Positions 37,601-45,480 are shown, numbered from the stretch's first letter. The stretch: 64,000 nt of DNA from Vandiemenella viatica (GCA_031002005.1 CM061919.1:16687687-16751686); one strand, 5' to 3'. Notes: generated by a model from the letters alone, not told the origin. Numbers and translations: made by a program.

Positions 37601-39101
37601 TACCTGAGTATAAATGTGCTGTGACTATATCATACAAAAAGCGGATTTTTTATAATGTTCTTTTGCCATTAATATTGTTTTTTTTGTATTATGGAAGTGT
37701 ACTGAACATTATCATTTGAAAAAAAATCTATCTATCTATCTATCTACCTATCTGTGTGTTCTGTATCTCATTTGAACGGTGACAAATAATATGAAAGAAA
37801 ACTAGGAGGCCTGGCTAAGAAACCCCCCCCCCCCCGCGTGGCCCAGCGCAGCTTTCCAGCCAACTCCTCCCCCCCCCCCCCCCCCCTAGAGCGAGCCACG
37901 TAGTTTATGCACAATCCGCAAGTGTGCTGAGATCACAAATAAACCTTGTCACATTCATTCTGTTACTACTCCGCAAACACACTAAGATTTCCACAAGGCT
38001 CTGTACTAAGACCTTAAGTAAAACGTATCTTACAGAACACATCATTGGTCACACTGAATAAATTTATTTTTCGTGAGAATAAAGTTTGATTGGAGATACA
38101 GAAAGTAAGGTTAGAATGTACCGAAAAAATAACTGACACTTTGAACAAATCTAGTAGCTGGTGTATAACCTCATATCATCACAGACGCTAAACAATTCAG
38201 GTTTCTTGAGTTTAAACACATGACTGCCAGAAAATTTAATATATTATTTTTCGTTTCCATGAAACCACCAAACCAAAGTCTGCCACTTTGGTTTGTAGGA
38301 TAGTTGCGAGTGAACGTATAAGAGTTTATAGTATAGATTCGTAACATGTAAGATTGAATTTCTCGTTAAGAAAGTATTAGCAGGTTCGCCAGCTGCGGAT
38401 ACAATATCTTGACTCATTTTTGGTAATAAAAAAATGATTATTACCCTTAAAATAACGCCAAGGACAATTGAATTATCTGTAATATTTATTAAAATCATTA
38501 TTATTTAATATGGAGCGAAATTAAAAAGTTAATTTGATAATAATCGACTTTTGTGGTCTTCATTCATTGGCAGCTACTTTGTAGTGTTAGAGAATTTTCG
38601 TTGTAGTTAGATTTAGAGGCGCACTGCAAGGCGTAGTTGAGTGGCCCGAACACTGTTTGGAGGGACTCGGCACTGCCACTGTCTAGCCAAGAAAAAGTCA
38701 GAGTTATTACTATATGCACGATGAAGGCATTTTGGAAAAATTATGAAAGAAGAACTCATATCGTCGAGTTTCACAATTTAGTATTGAACGCAGCTGAGAA
38801 AAATCAGCCAGTTCATTGGAAGTATGAACCACTTGGCGATCAAGAAATTTGCAACACATCAAATCCTTGTTAGTAGGTTACGATACAACCTGTAGGAAAT
38901 CAAGCACCGGGGCACAAAGAAAATGAGAATGCGTACTGTACCTGAGTCAGGAGCAGAGAGGGGCAGTCCAGGCCCGGAGGCGGTGGGGGCAGTAGCGGCT
39001 GCCTTGCCTCCGCCACCCCACGCCCACTGCTCCGAGTCCGCCCCCAGTGTTGCCCCCGCAAGCACCAGCAGTACCGCTGGCCATACCCACATGGTTTGCA
39101 T
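7485..39101 (-). CDS. Secreted clip-domain serine protease homolog (Scarface/CLIPA-like), 10 coding exons, 991 aa
   Basis: The joined exons are 38942-39101, 32183-32373, 24267-24807, 22958-23313, 19800-20645, 14759-14921, 13411-13528, 11561-11867, 9753-9884 and 7485-7646. They total 2976 nt; every junction is GT-AG and phase-compatible. Order of parts: signal peptide (about 1-20); Cys pair C111/C118; Pro/His-rich region; CxCVP half-clip (C332, C334, C340); a disordered His/Tyr-rich region (417-698); second half-clip ending in a CC pair (C705, C711, C712); trypsin-like domain from about 728. H788 (TAAHC) and D838 (YNDVAVL) match His57 and Asp102. D935 matches Asp189. The nucleophile position is G941 (GDGGGP), so it should be non-proteolytic. 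Known relatives are extracellular cofactors in melanization or, for Scarface, basement-membrane organisation. The Scarface assignment rests on remembered motif similarity; other CLIPA homologs, often named phenoloxidase-activating factor 2-like, are possible. The symbol is left blank for that reason. Confidence 0.9.
7647..9752 (-). other. Intron 10, holding a MADF-domain relic
   Basis: Apart from the MADF relic at 8940-9270 and poly-pyrimidine tracts near 8820 and 9097-9119, no feature is recognised. Around 9400-9540 the words CCATACACTGTCCAAC and GTTGGACAAG form weak inverted matches, possibly an old DNA-transposon end. Confidence 0.5.
8940..9270 (-). pseudogene. MADF-domain protein relic, interrupted by a poly(A) expansion
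   Basis: Minus-strand translation in pieces gives [17 protein letters not shown], then a stop and poly(A) run (9097-9119). [29 protein letters not shown] and an acidic [12 protein letters not shown] tail follow. The basic R-x-x-Y-x-x-E-L helix followed by P-T-x-x-F and L-x-x-Q is the pattern of MADF domains. MADF proteins occur as transcription factors and as DNA-binding partners of PIF/Harbinger transposases, so a transposon origin is likely. It lacks a start and an intact frame. Confidence 0.55.
9753..9884 (-). CDS. Coding exon 9 (residues 895-938)
   Basis: Forty-four codons, phase 0 at both ends. It starts [12 protein letters not shown], continues to [14 protein letters not shown], and carries the Asp189-equivalent D935 that in active trypsins sets Arg/Lys specificity. 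The acceptor is TTCTTGCAG and the donor AAG/GTGGGT. Confidence 0.92.
9885..11560 (-). other. Intron 9
   Basis: Only AT-rich intronic sequence and a poly(C) tract at about 10297-10306 are seen. No repeat family was recognised. Confidence 0.5.
11561..11867 (-). CDS. Coding exon 8, Asp102 exon (residues 792-894)
   Basis: It encodes RAGEWDVN, the [12 protein letters not shown] motif with Asp102 at residue 838, SPACLP, and [18 protein letters not shown]. The latter is characteristic of CLIPA/Scarface-type homologs. The acceptor is GTTGCAG and the donor AAG/GTCAGT. Confidence 0.92.
11868..13410 (-). other. Intron 8
   Basis: It holds the Penelope-like fragment and otherwise AT-rich unassigned sequence. 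Confidence 0.5.
12190..12500 (-). mobile_element. Penelope-like retroelement fragment with start of GIY-YIG endonuclease
   Basis: The minus strand encodes [19 protein letters not shown] and a following [12 protein letters not shown], the C-terminal RT region of Penelope-like elements. After a one-base frameshift comes [20 protein letters not shown], the GVY...VYIG signature of the GIY-YIG nuclease. It ends in a stop soon after. A poly(A) run at 12543-12563 lies on its upstream side. It is truncated at both ends and inactive. Confidence 0.8.
13411..13528 (-). CDS. Coding exon 7, His57 exon (residues 753-791)
   Basis: It encodes [19 protein letters not shown] and LTAAHC, with the catalytic histidine at residue 788. 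Two bases start the exon and two end it, completing a Gly codon upstream and an Ala codon downstream. The donor is GGC/GTAAGT. Confidence 0.92.
13529..14758 (-). other. Intron 7
   Basis: It contains a full-length family A SINE (14278-14576). The remaining sequence is unassigned. Confidence 0.5.
14278..14576 (-). mobile_element. SINE, family A (about 295 bp), minus orientation
   Basis: On the minus strand the head GTGGCTCATTGGTTAAGGCG is a tRNA-like A box. The body shares TGTGTAATGTGAAGTAC, TTCACGTTAAGCTGTAGG and TACCCGGT with the copies at 26893 and 59295. The three copies define the family. Confidence 0.85.
14759..14921 (-). CDS. Coding exon 6, second half of clip domain and start of protease domain (residues 699-752)
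   Basis: The acceptor GTTGACAG precedes [17 protein letters not shown], supplying clip cysteines C4, C5 and C6 (705, 711, 712). Then come PGQCG and NAHGINGRI, the usual activation-region signature of clip protease homologs, and GDSEFG. An alternative acceptor at 14845 would also be phase-compatible in part, but would drop the CC pair and leave exon 5 out of phase. The longer form is preferred. Confidence 0.85.
14922..19799 (-). other. Intron 6
   Basis: No confident element. Two GC-rich islands stand out: 17390-17560 (GGTCTTGCTGAGCGGTTAGT, tRNA-like but degenerate) and 18460-18740. Neither is needed to complete the protein. The flanking exons join in phase without them. Confidence 0.5.
19800..20645 (-). 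CDS. Coding exon 5, 282-aa cysteine-free His/Tyr/Asp-rich insert (residues 417-698)
   Basis: The exon is bounded by phase-0 sites (TTTGCAG acceptor, GAGCAG/GTGAGT donor). Its start ([12 protein letters not shown]) and the [12 protein letters not shown] segment look conserved in related insect proteins, from memory. Later parts are low complexity: nine His within residues 534-544, YYKP-type tyrosine repeats at about 553-592, acidic runs near 630, and RARR at 686-689, a furin-type motif shortly before the second half-clip. The tyrosine repeats recall matrix or cuticle proteins that cross-link. That role is inference. Confidence 0.88.
20646..22957 (-). other. Intron 5
   Basis: AT-rich intron with no recognised repeat or coding relic. 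Confidence 0.5.
22958..23313 (-). CDS. Coding exon 4, first half of clip domain (residues 298-416)
   Basis: A Ser/Gly/Tyr-rich start leads to [10 protein letters not shown]. This gives the C1, C2 and C3 cysteines of a clip-type domain, at residues 332, 334 and 340. A DPRNLP segment and ITDGNGTII follow; the latter resembles the C3-C4 loop of CLIPA clip domains. A basic SRRRRE run at 400-405 is a possible furin-type site. Acceptor and donor phases join exons 3 and 5 exactly. Confidence 0.88.
23314..24266 (-). other. Intron 4
   Basis: The shortest intron (953 bp); nothing recognised in it. Confidence 0.5.
24267..24807 (-). CDS. Coding exon 3, Pro/His-rich extension (residues 118-297)
   Basis: The acceptor GCGCGCAG precedes TGCGATGAG (CDEV). 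The exon reads through [20 protein letters not shown], then long proline runs and a His cluster ([10 protein letters not shown]). The end is phase 1 at CTAACAG/GTCAGA. Apart from C118 it has no cysteine. The composition suggests an extended extracellular linker rather than a folded domain. Confidence 0.88.
25640..25915 (-). mobile_element. Helitron helicase (Pif1-like) relic
   Basis: Minus-strand translation gives [20 protein letters not shown], then [19 protein letters not shown]. After a frameshift it gives [12 protein letters not shown] followed by a stop, and [13 protein letters not shown]. These correspond to the region just after the Walker A motif of Helitron-encoded Pif1 helicases and to the DE-x-x-M-x-x-K box. 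The DE position is degraded. It is a fragment only. Confidence 0.75.
26320..26800. repeat. AT-rich degenerate tandem repeat
   Basis: The words GGCAACTTTTCCAATTTT-CTTT, TACGAACTTTTTT and AAAAAATAGCC recur three or four times at about 100-130-bp spacing. Confidence 0.55.
26893..27185 (+). mobile_element. SINE, family A, nested in long repeat copy A
   Basis: The head GGTTGCTCGGTGGTTAGGGC is followed by CAGTCTCGGCGAGGATTTTC, shared with the 59295 copy. The corresponding start of copy B has no such insert. Confidence 0.85.
27928..27988. repeat. Perfect 20-bp-arm hairpin of a foldback family
   Basis: Arms 27928-27947 and 27954-27973 are perfectly complementary around a 6-nt loop (GCTAGT). The adjoining ATTCTCAACGCCGAG (27974-27988) also flanks the larger foldback at 54604-54618 in inverse orientation, together with the CTCGGGT-CTAG arm sequence. 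Confidence 0.85.
30430..32150 (+). pseudogene. RTE-clade LINE remnant (post-endonuclease, RT and C-terminal regions)
   Basis: The start matches the DNA of the intact element at 63800-63990 (CACAAAAATGCTCAGCATAA, GAAATCAAATAAACAGGAAA). The 30854 frame then gives [17 protein letters not shown] and [15 protein letters not shown]. Further pieces give [53 protein letters not shown] and [20 protein letters not shown]. Numerous frameshifts and stops make it dead. It ends within about 40-60 bp of the exon 2 donor. Confidence 0.85.
32183..32373 (-). CDS. Coding exon 2 (residues 54-117)
   Basis: This exon encodes a mostly helical, charged segment ending in [11 protein letters not shown]. It adds 2 bases plus 63 codons, with donor GCG/GTAAGT. 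Its acceptor (AATTCCAG then GGTCC) lies inside the 8-bp target-site duplication of a hAT element starting at 32381. An RTE remnant ends within about 40-60 bp of its donor, so the exon is hemmed in by transposons. C111, with C118 at the start of the next exon, forms a likely disulfide pair. Confidence 0.88.
32381..33558 (+). mobile_element. hAT transposon (1178 bp, decayed transposase), inserted at the exon 2 splice acceptor
   Basis: The ends are inverted: TAGGGTTGCCAAACGT on the left and TAGGGTTACCAACAGT read inward from the right (13 of 16). They are flanked by CCTGGAAT (32373-32380) and CCTGGAAC (33559-33566), an 8-bp target duplication with one mismatch, as expected of hAT. Inside, the plus strand encodes [10 protein letters not shown], an EGDNI motif I associate with hAT-type transposases, then a frameshifted LKQRK-like segment. 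Stops and shifts make it non-autonomous. Confidence 0.8.
33570..33720. repeat. Partial MITE-like sequence with C-rich tract
   Basis: AAGCGTCCATTATCCACGTAG resembles the terminal sequence of the MITE at 34441. A run of C-rich sequence follows. No second terminus could be paired. Confidence 0.35.
34212..36876. repeat. Long interspersed repeat, copy B (about 2.7 kb)
   Basis: It starts ATAGCAGTTACCCGCGACTT and ends TTATAGATATATAGAT, in the same orientation as copy A. Shared stretches include ACAACGGAAAGTCC (35555), TCGTTTGATTTTGTAG and the final 400 bp. A Harbinger-like MITE is nested at 34441-34794. Confidence 0.75.
34441..34794. mobile_element. Harbinger-like MITE (354 bp) with TTA target duplication
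   Basis: The terminal inverted repeats are GGGGGCGTCCATTAATTACG and, inverted from the right, GGGGGCATCCATTAATTACG. They differ at one base and are flanked by TTA at 34438-34440 and 34795-34797. A 3-bp TTA/TWA duplication is typical of PIF/Harbinger elements. The interior is C/T-rich and non-coding. Confidence 0.85.
36880..37755 (+). other. Unidentified ORF region ending in a (TCTA)n tract
   Basis: Overlapping short plus-strand frames (36804-37196, 37085-37357) have no motif I recognise. The stretch ends in AAAAAAAATCTATCTATC, the kind of microsatellite tail some LINEs carry, so a 3' LINE fragment is possible but unproven. Confidence 0.25.
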
Positions 39102-39115
39102 TACTCAAAGGTGAT
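38942..39115 (-). CDS. Coding exon 1: 14-nt UTR, start codon and signal peptide
   Basis: Minus-strand acceptor TTTGTTACAG ends at 39116. It is followed by 14 nt of UTR and ATG at 39099-39101. A second in-frame ATG three codons later begins the better signal peptide ([18 protein letters not shown]). Both starts give a secreted product. The exon continues through a short Gly/Ala/Pro-rich stretch to residue 53 and ends after one base of a Gly codon, at donor GTACAG. A mariner remnant lies about 90 bp upstream in intron 1. Confidence 0.85.
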
Positions 39116-39206
39116 CTGTAACAAACCAACGCGACGGCTCAGCCAAATAATTCGGCGAGACTGACAACAACAGTGTGGGGAAAAACAAAAACAGTGCAAC
39201 TGCGAT

Positions 39207-40331
39207 TCAATCCAGTTACTATTTATATTTCTAGCCTTGGCAACAATAAGTTTTGCCAGGCGCCATCTGACGTTTCCTTTGGAAACATTGACATTGTTTA
39301 ACATAGCCTTATTCATAACAATGTGTCATTTGAGCACGATTTGTTGTTTACAGTAACTTTAAAAATTCATCTCGGGTGAAAAATGAAATTAACTCGTGAA
39401 CATTTTCATAGGATTATTTTCCACAACTTTCGACGTGGATTATCAAACATCGATGCTGTGCGTGAACTGATAAAGCAAGATCGTCATGTGATATACCGTG
39501 AGATTGAGGCATCTTTGGGCATTAATATGACAAGCATCAATAAAATATTGCATGATCATTTGGCCGTAAAAATGATTTGTTCACGTTGGATCCCGCATAA
39601 TCTGACAAACGTTCAAAAGGAAGCTCGTGTCAATTGGTGCAAGGAAATGTTAAAAAAAGACGTTCAAGGTGCATCAAAGGCGGTGTATAACATCTACACA
39701 GGTGACGAATCATGGATCTAGGCATATGAGCCTGAAACAACACAACAATCGACTGTAGGGGTTTTCCAAGACAAGCCAAATCCGACGAAAGATGTTCGCG
39801 GAAGAAGCACATCGAAGCAAATGGTTGCATGTTTCTTCGGCGTTACCGGTCACGTGGTGACAGTGGCGTTAGAGTAACGTAGGACGGTCAACTCTGAATG
39901 GTACACGACCATTTGTTAACCAGAAGTCTTTGGCGAAATTCAGAAAAAGTCGAAGAAGAGGCGAATAATTCTTCATCACAATGCGAGCTGTCACACATCG
40001 GCTCAAACAAAGGAATTTTTGACCAGTCAAAACATCGAATTGATGGGTCATCCGCCGTACAGCCCCTAATTGGCACCCAATGACTTCTTTTTATTCCTGC
40101 ACATCAAAAACAAATTACGTGGTCAACGATTTTCGACACCCGAAGAAGCGGTTGATGCATTCAAGACTCATGTTCTGGAGTTACCTCCATCGGAGTGCTT
40201 CGAAAATTGGTTCAAACGCATTCAAAAGTGTATTGATCTTCAAGGAGAATATTTTGAGAAACAATAAAATCAATTCGATCAAAAATATTTTTTTTTCATT
40301 AACAGGCCAGAAATATAAATAGCAACCCTCG
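39207..40331 (+). pseudogene. mariner-family transposon, defective transposase
   Basis: One continuous frame from 39383 to 40267 reads as mariner transposase: EHFHRIIFHNFRRGLS, WIPHNLT, TGDESW, ASCHTSAQTKEF, LAPNDFFLF and EGEYFEKQ-like end. It has four in-frame stops (39719, 39875, 39917, 40067). The third lies in the catalytic region, and the fourth replaces the last catalytic Asp of the SPD motif. The Asp before NAS is deleted. About 50 residues are missing after FRRGLS, removing much of the second DNA-binding helix region. TIR halves CTATTTATATTTCTRGCC mark both ends (39219, 40331 side). No frameshifts occurred. Confidence 0.9.
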
Positions 40332-41329
40332 TATTAATAAGCCAGAACGTTGTTTGACACTGTAAAGTGCTCTCCACCATAGGACACTGTCATCAAACAT
40401 CAAAAATATACTACAAAAAATAAATAGTAAATCAGATTCATTATTATAACAACACTGAAACATTAACACTGATCTGTAAGTTAGATTATATAACTGTCTC
40501 CGTTCGGTATATGCACCAGACAGCTTCTCCTCTGTTCAGTATGTCCAAATGCTGGTTCGGCATTTTAATAGTAAGGTATGTAAATGGGAATGTAAGCGTT
40601 TCGAACATTCACTGATGGTGACTGAATTTTAGATGCTTTTCTCCTGAGATTCATCTCTGTCACATATGATATTTGCACAATACAGCAAGAAAGTGCCTTG
40701 GTTAGAAGTTAAGGAATAAAGGATTAGTAGCACTCCTTAACTCACACCCCACAGCGATGATCAACCAGCTGTTAAATCAACTACGGGATTCTACATATAT
40801 CTTGTGCATAGTTTAGGGCAGGGTTGGGTCATTTGTTCTCTTTAGTGCAATAATGAAACAGACATAGCAATGTATTAGTCATACCACTGCATTTACAAAA
40901 TAAAATTCATGCTATTTTCTGGTGACAACGATGTGTGGAGAGAATGCAAAACACCAGATCTCCGACTGACCACGTCCACGCCCCATAACAAATTGTTCAG
41001 TTAAGAAAACAAGTAGGTGATGATTATGCAACGAAATCGAAATATTGTGAGTTCTGTCGAATAAAGTTATTTGAGTTATTATATGTGTAGAAAAATTACG
41101 ATGAACTATCTACCAAACATTACATTTCAATTTTGACATAAGATATGGACCATGTGGAAGGAAGATGTGAGGAGGGGCTGAGATGAGATGGGGCGAGAGC
41201 CTAAACAAGAAGGAACGCAAAAGCTGACATTTTGCGAAAAAAAATAACCATGCTTAGACTTCCGAGAAACTGGCATGACCACAGAATGGACGTTGGATGG
41301 ATCATCATCACAGCACCAGTCTCTGCCAT

Positions 41330-42360
41330 TTCTTTGTAGGCAGTGTTCTTGGAGGTGTTGTCCTAAGATATTTTCTCCTATTAATATTGATTTTCATTTC
41401 CTCGCTTGTGCTGGGTCTTCATTGTGGTGTAGTTAGTTGAGAAGGCTCAGTGGGCGTTTGTGTCGGTCAACAGTAGCATCGTATTGACCGATGTTGCGGA
41501 CCACTGGGTTGTTTGATTTTTGAGTGCTCTTGTAGAAAGAACTTGCAATTTCCCGGAATCTTTCTTTAAGTGTGGGCAGCATAGTAGCCTCATGTAGGGG
41601 GTGCCGTTGGGAACCAGCTCGGCAGGTGTAAGGCTCTTTTTAATGCCTTATTTTGAATAACTTGAAGTTTTTGTGTATGGCAGTCAGCCGTGTATGCGCA
41701 TACTGGACTGGTATATTCTATTATCGGTCTGATAAGCGCGGTATATATTCTGACTCCAACAGTTGGTGGCAGGAGACTGTTTGTGTTTAGGGGCAGGTAC
41801 AATTCCTGTAGCCTCGCGCTTGCTCGTTGCCGAATACCTTCTATGTGGCGGCCCCACGTGAGTCTCCTGTCAAGCGTAACGCCCAGGTAGCGTGCAGTCG
41901 TCGACCAGGAGATAACTTTACCATCTAGTTGGAGTTTAGGCACTGGTATTACCGGCAGTACAGGGTCATATCTACGCGTTAGCATTATTGCCTGCGTCTT
42001 TGCCGCGTTTATCTCTATCCTCCATCTCCTCGCCCAGGATAAATTCTTCTGCACTACCTCCTGGAGGCGTCTAGTAGCAATTGCTCTGCTACGGCTGTAC
42101 GTGAAGTACGCTGTATCATCTGCTTATGTCGTGACTTCTACGCCAGGATTTTTAGGGACATCGGCAGTATACAGTGAGTACAAGACTGGTCCAAGTACAG
42201 AGCCTTGGGGAACTCCAGCACTGATCCGTCTTCTGGTAGAAAATTCAGTCCCGACTCGGACGCTGAAGGAACGCCCGGTAAGGTAGCTTTTTAATAGTTT
42301 TACGTATGGCCCTGGGAACCCCTGCTCATAGAGCTTGAGCAGGAGGTTGAAAGGATTGGA
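41330..42360 (-). pseudogene. Jockey-clade LINE remnant, RT domain
   Basis: The minus strand encodes LLKLYEQGFPGPYVKLLKSY, then SAGVPQGSVLGPVLYSLYTA. TT-stop-ADD follows, the catalytic box with its aromatic residue turned into TAA at 42124-42126. Next come SWARRWRIEINAAKTQAI, ARYLGVTLDRRLTWG and RPIIEYTSPVCAY. After a frameshift near 41600 comes LHEATMLPTLKERFREIA and a C-terminal tail. It is 5'-truncated and dead. Confidence 0.88.
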
Positions 42361-42501
42361 AAATTGTAGGACTGGAAAAATGTACGGACTTTTACTGGAC
42401 AACCGTAGTTGAAGGCGACCAATGATGAGATACAGGAACATGACGAGGAAACATATGTAACAGAGAGAACAAAAATGGGATATTCGTTGTTGAGGAGAGA
42501 G

Positions 42502-43670
42502 CAGTGGCGGAGCTAGGAATTTCCCGTTCGGGGCCTCGTTATCCCCCCCCCCTCCCCCGCCTCTCCTCGGGATGCAAGTTGATATAAATATCATAAATAT
42601 ATCGATATTCATGTCAACGCCAGGTAGATATCGATAATGTCAACCGCAACATGCCGACAATATCGAGATTTTCGATATTTGTATATGTTAGGCTCAAAGA
42701 CAAAAAAAACTCACTAAGTGAAAAATGTATTTGGTCCAGGCCACACATGACAACGCACATTCTGTTTTTTTTTTTTGCTCCAACAGATCCTGAAAACAGT
42801 AGTTTGCTTAATCTTTTCCCATGAAGTCTATTCCTAGTTTGAGTGACAGTGGCTCCTGCCTTTGAGAAGAGACGTTCAGAAGGTAACTACGAGGCTACTT
42901 TGAATAAATGAGAAATTACAATTTTAATCATGTCTTAATCCAACTCGTATACCAAACATGATTGATTTTAATTCATTTAGCAGCAAAAAATATACGGCAA
43001 TCTTCAAATATCTTTAGACTAAATATTCGTAGTAACAAAAATGTTTCACACTTTTCAATTTCTCCTTCACAACTTTTGAATTTTTTTCATACTTGTTATA
43101 TATATATATTTGGGATAGTTCCACGAGAAGCTACTTTGTATAACGGTGCTAAGTGCTTCATTAAATACTTAAAAGCTTTGCCTTCAACTGCATTAAAAGA
43201 TCTTTTAGCAACATTGATAAAATAAGCAATTGTATCAGTTATGCAGTCATACTTTTTACGCTCTTTAGATGATTGTAATACGTCCTAGAAAGAAACAAGT
43301 ACCAACGAATGCAAACGTAACGCAACAGATTAAATAATAAAACGGTAAATGAATGAGGAACGAAAAAACGCGCACGAAACGGAGTCGTACCACAGAGTAG
43401 GTAAACACGTTATTGATTTTGTTATCGAGCTAAATTGGCATTTAGCATAGTCAAGTATGGTACCTGCCACACATGCATTTATTTGCAGAATTGTTTAGTG
43501 CTAAGGGTTTGTAGCTTTCGATACTTCGCTGTATAATATCGATATTATCTTATCTACCATGTAAAACAATCGATATAAATATCGATATTTTAGATCCAAA
43601 ATTATAGATATTATCGGTTGATCCCTCCTTCCTACTCTTCCTCCCAGCCCCCTCGCTAGACTCGGCTCTG
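42502..43670 (-). pseudogene. Internally deleted hAT transposon (BED-type transposase relic)
   Basis: The minus strand encodes a hAT N-terminal segment (TIAYFINVAKRSFNAVEGKA, HLAPLYKVASRGTIPN). After a degraded stretch it encodes the C-terminal dimerisation motif ERLFSKAGATVTQTRNRLHG. The middle, including most of the catalytic core, is missing. Ends CAGTGGCGGAGCTAGG and (inverted, right) CAGAGCCGAGTCTAGCG form an imperfect TIR. An 8-bp duplication is not clear. Confidence 0.7.
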
Positions 43671-43977
43671 GGGGGAAGACAACCATAAATATAGGAATTA
43701 GAAGACCGCCTTCATTTGCCAGCTCATCGAGTAGATATAAATGCATTAACAAACTCTTCCCTGCCTTCCAGCCTTGTATAAATGCCGGAATCTTTCGAAG
43801 GCACAAAATAAGAGATCCCAAGGGTTTGTAATATAGGCCGTTTAATAACGATAACGGTCAAATCCTGATATTCCGCTAAATTGCACTTTGAATGAATTGA
43901 TAGTTTCAATCTGAAACAGTAGATAAAGCTACAAACAGTTGTGGGACTACATTAACCCCGTTGAGGCACAAAGGCCC

Positions 43978-44690
43978 TGCCCTCATTTTCAACCAACTAT
44001 TTTGTTTATGTGGTGTCGCGGAAACGGCGGAAGACAAAAGCCAATCCAGTGCAATGACGTCATCCACTCTTCTGCTCCTTACCGACGCAAAGCTGTTTCA
44101 ACATTTTGATGACCTGGTTGCAGGCCACACTCAACTGGTATGCAGTGTCCCTGTTAACTAAAGAACCAGCTATTCTGATTTCAACACCTTCTGTTATAAT
44201 TCTGTCCCAAAAACCTCTGACCCGGGCTAAAATTCTAGTTTCGCCGAATTAATTTGGAAGAAATTAGAATCGTATCTCGGGCCAGAGATTTTGTGGACCG
44301 CATTATAACAGAAGCTGTTAAACTAGAATTTTGGTCCGGGTCAGAGATTTTTGGGACAGCATTATAGCAGAAGCTGTTAGAATTAGAACAGCTGATTCTT
44401 TGGTTAACAGGGACACTGGATACCAGCTTAGTGTGACCTGGAACCTGGCTATCAAAATACTGAAACAGCTTTGCGTCGGTAAGGAGCAGAAGGGTGGATG
44501 AGGCCGGCCTCGGTAGCGTAGGGGCTAGAGTGCTAGCTCCGCGTGCCGAAGGCCGCCGGTTCGAATCCGGCCGCGGGCATGGATGTTAAGTGTTGTGTGT
44601 CTGTGTGAATGTCCTGTCCGTCCTGTGGCGTCCATACACTGAAAGCATAATTACCTTGAGCTGGCTGTATGGCCTCCGTTGCCAAATGCC

Positions 44691-44728
<38 letters not shown>

Positions 44729-44813
44729 TGGATGACGTCATTGCGCTGCACTGGCTTTTGTCTTCCGCCGTTTCCGCGACACCACATAAACAAAATAGTT
44801 GAAAATGAGGGCA
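43978..44813. mobile_element. Long-inverted-repeat (foldback/MITE-like) element, split by a SINE
   Basis: The termini TGCCCTCATTTTCAAC and GTTGAAAATGAGGGCA begin arms of about 260 bp. They also share TTTGTTTATGTGGTGTCGCG, GGAAACGGCGGAAGAC, GACGCAAAGCTGTTTC and AACAGGGACACTG. The right arm is longer because it repeats a GTCCnnAAAATCTCTG unit and carries the SINE at 44502-44725. No coding capacity and no clear target duplication were found. Confidence 0.85.
44502..44725 (+). mobile_element. Young tRNA-derived SINE, family C, with poly(A) and 10-bp target duplication
   Basis: The head CGGTAGCGTAGGGGCTAGAG and the perfect B box GGTTCGAATCC are followed by a short body and about 33 A. GGGTGGATGA flanks it at 44492-44501 and 44726-44735. 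The opposite arm of the host inverted repeat preserves the empty site, confirming the boundaries. Confidence 0.95.
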
Positions 44814-45114
44814 CAGATAGACACATTCGAAACGTCCCAGAGTTATGACATTTATAAACGGCTGGAAGCCCGAGAAAAGTTTATTAATTTATAACGCCAT
44901 TGAAAGCTACGTTCGTAGATATAAATGCAGTTGTCTGTAGACAAAGGTGTAAACAACATCTCGAAGTGCCCTGAGAAACACTATTTCTATTTCAGTGCGT
45001 AAATCGATGAACGAACTGGGGGGATCTATTTATACCAGTTTAAGTTTGCGAGCTCCACAGATATTTACCACCACGGCACGAGTTTAGCGATAGATCTCGC
45101 AGCAACCTGAAATT

Positions 45115-45480
45115 ATTATTCTTCTTCCGGTCCCTATACGTTCCGGATGTCGGCAACCATCTTGGCTGTCTCGTCTCTGCTGGTTGATGCTCGGATTAAC
45201 TCCGTAGTGTTCTTGGAGGTCCATGTTCACAGAATTTTTAACCAAGAAGTTTTTCTTCTACCAGCACTTCTCTTCCCTGGTATTTTCCCCTGGAGAACAA
45301 ACTGCAGGAGTTCATAACGGCTATTATTCCTTTTGATGTGGCCAAAGTACTGAAGCTTCCGTGTTTTTATGGTGATCAGTATTTCCATATCTGAAATTAT
45401 TACTGCGCCAAAAAAATCACACGAAATTATTAGCAACAAGTGTAAGTTCGTAACGGTTTTTTTACGTATCGTCGTGGGTC
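45115..45480 (-). pseudogene. RTE-like LINE C-terminal fragment
   Basis: The minus-strand frame contains TIKTRKLQYFGHIKRNNSRY, ELLQFVLQGKIPGKRSAGRR and KTSWLKIL. This is the conserved GHI-x-R and GKR-x-x-GRR region found after the RT domain in RTE elements. Downstream minus sequence continues degraded to about 45115. Confidence 0.7.

Larger units (their letters stand above)
32374..38941 (-). other. Intron 2
   Basis: It contains a hAT element inserted at the acceptor, long repeat copy B with a nested MITE, C-rich tracts at 33630-33690 and 37820-37890, and (TCTA)n at 37727-37752. The segment 37750-38940 holds no recognised feature. Confidence 0.6.

Noticed and set aside
42494..43678. 8-bp target duplication of the collapsed hAT (GGAGAGAG / GGGGGAAG)
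   Set aside because: Only five of eight positions match, which purine-rich sequence gives by chance.
44502..44590. tRNA gene suggested by excellent A and B boxes
   Set aside because: The sequence continues into a SINE body with poly(A) and target duplication, so it is a retroposon head.
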